This document shows positions 6,561 to 6,843 of a stretch of 6,843 nucleotides of DNA, piece after piece. The stretch is from Chitinophagales bacterium. GTDB lineage: Bacteria; Bacteroidota; Bacteroidia; Chitinophagales; Chitinophagaceae. The position numbers were made by a program, and so were the translations under genes. Below the pieces are notes generated by a model, which made no database searches, was not told the DNA's origin, and saw only the letters and a list, made by a program, of their open reading frames with translations. The DNA lies in the NCBI GenBank assembly GCA_015654495.1, contig JAATGW010000548.1, forward strand, positions 1 through 6,843, in the 5' to 3' direction. The stretch's first letter is position 1. Each line of letters starts with the position of its first letter.

Positions 6561-6610
6561 GCCGCAGGAACGGTGATTTTGTTTCCCAGGATTTCAATCC
6601 TGGGAAACAA
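6561..6610. repeat. REP-like half copy with a near-perfect 32-base palindrome
   Basis: CCGCAGGAACGGTGA (6562-6576) repeats the middle of copy 1, but the left part of the unit is missing. It leads into an inverted repeat with 15-base perfect arms: TTGTTTCCCAGGATT (6579-6593), centre TC, AATCCTGGGAAACAA (6596-6610). The GTAG of the other copies is replaced by GTTT, which lengthens the pairing. As RNA it would form a very stable hairpin just downstream of the DUF4294 gene and might end or protect that transcript, though no T run follows. Confidence 0.75.
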
Positions 6611-6686
6611 GTAAACAGCCAAATACAATTATGGTTCTTCAGTTCCAGAGGAACGGTGAATATTGTAGCGCAGGGCGTGAACCCGG
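6611..6686. repeat. REP-like repeat, copy 2
   Basis: This copy has the same order as the one at 6485-6560: GTAAACAGCCAAA (6611-6623), hairpin GTTCC-aga-GGAAC (6642-6654), CGGTGAATATTGTAGCG with GTAG at 6665-6668, then CAGGGCGTGAACCCGG (6671-6686). The last hairpin has lost pairs next to its tip and at its foot, so this copy looks like an older, drifting one. Confidence 0.68.
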
Positions 6687-6755
6687 CGAAAGCCAATACA
6701 ATTACGGTTTTTAGTTCCATAGGGCGATAATTTAGCAGCCAGAATTTCAATCCTG
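6686..6755. repeat. REP-like repeat, copy 3 (decayed)
   Basis: GCGAAAGCCAATACAATTACGG aligns with the left end of copy 2. GTTCCATAGGGCG (6714-6726) is the remnant of the first hairpin, TTTAGCAG stands where TTGTAGCGCAG should be, and CAGAATT-TC-AATCCTG (6740-6755) is the second hairpin with one broken pair. The shared order of parts makes common descent clear even though each part is worn. Confidence 0.5.
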
Positions 6756-6792
6756 CATACACCAGACCTGAGAAATTGGGAGGCCCCTGATA

Positions 6793-6827
6793 TGGCTGTT
6801 TCAATAGCCCCCATCTTTAGCTGGGGC
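6793..6827. repeat. Two further hairpins at the end of the array
   Basis: GGCTGTT-TC-AATAGCC (6794-6809) has the same TTTCAA tip as the other second hairpins, with one G-T pair. It overlaps the start of a second element, GCCCC (6807-6811) against GGGGC (6823-6827), with TTTAGCTGGGG inside. They look like a different but related palindromic element. The array may continue past the window end. Confidence 0.45.
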
Positions 6828-6843
6828 GATTGGAGTACCAGGG

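Noticed and set aside
6550..6814. Minus-strand frames of 84 and 61 codons over the repeat array
   Set aside because: They are translations of REP-like palindromes; the repeated structure explains the region better than coding does.
6485..6843. CRISPR array
   Set aside because: The units are about 75 bases, unequal and decayed, with internal hairpins and no uniform unique spacers, and no cas gene is present.

Overview
The window looks like a chromosomal piece of a member of the Bacteroidota. The evidence is a DUF4294 lipoprotein-like/secreted protein (a family I know only from this phylum), a CcmE of the CxxxY type next to an unusually long CcmF, almost no Shine-Dalgarno sequences, and a good match to the phylum's TTTG / TAnnTTTG promoter upstream of ccmE. 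I cannot fix the genus. Base composition is moderate (by eye a little over 40% G+C).

Layout. Positions 133-2477 hold three genes on the minus strand. Read in their own direction these are an agmatinase/arginase-family ureohydrolase (2477-1437), a small membrane protein only 8 bases after it (1428-880), and, after a 153-base gap, a second small membrane protein (726-133). The two small proteins share an architecture: about four hydrophobic helices, then a C-terminal beta-rich domain resembling bacterial PH-like domains. A 294-base divergent spacer (2478-2771) carries candidate promoters for both directions, a short run of 8-9 base repeats and a bulged inverted repeat. On the plus strand follow ccmE (2772-3227), ccmF (3248-5707) and, after 118 bases, a DUF4294 gene (5826-6455). 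From the stop codon of that gene to the window end (6454-6843) there is no gene. It holds five tandem heptamers followed by decayed copies of a REP-like palindromic repeat.

How the genes work together. CcmE and CcmF act at consecutive steps of cytochrome c maturation (System I). CcmE carries haem covalently on the outer face of the inner membrane and CcmF, with its WWD domain and four conserved histidines, attaches it to apocytochrome c. CcmE here has Cys116 where the E. coli protein has the haem-binding His130, which is the signature of the streamlined System I* described in Desulfovibrio and archaea. No ccmA, B, C, G or H lies in the window. The ureohydrolase has all six manganese ligands and is probably an active enzyme on agmatine or a related guanidino compound, but its substrate cannot be read from the sequence. 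I see no functional link between the ureohydrolase group and the ccm group beyond sharing a divergent spacer.

Nothing here is clearly a new defence or mobile system. The points most worth a second look are the REP-like array with GTAG tetranucleotides beside TTTCAA-tipped hairpins, the near-perfect 32-base palindrome inside it, the paired membrane/PH-like proteins, and the CxxxY CcmE.
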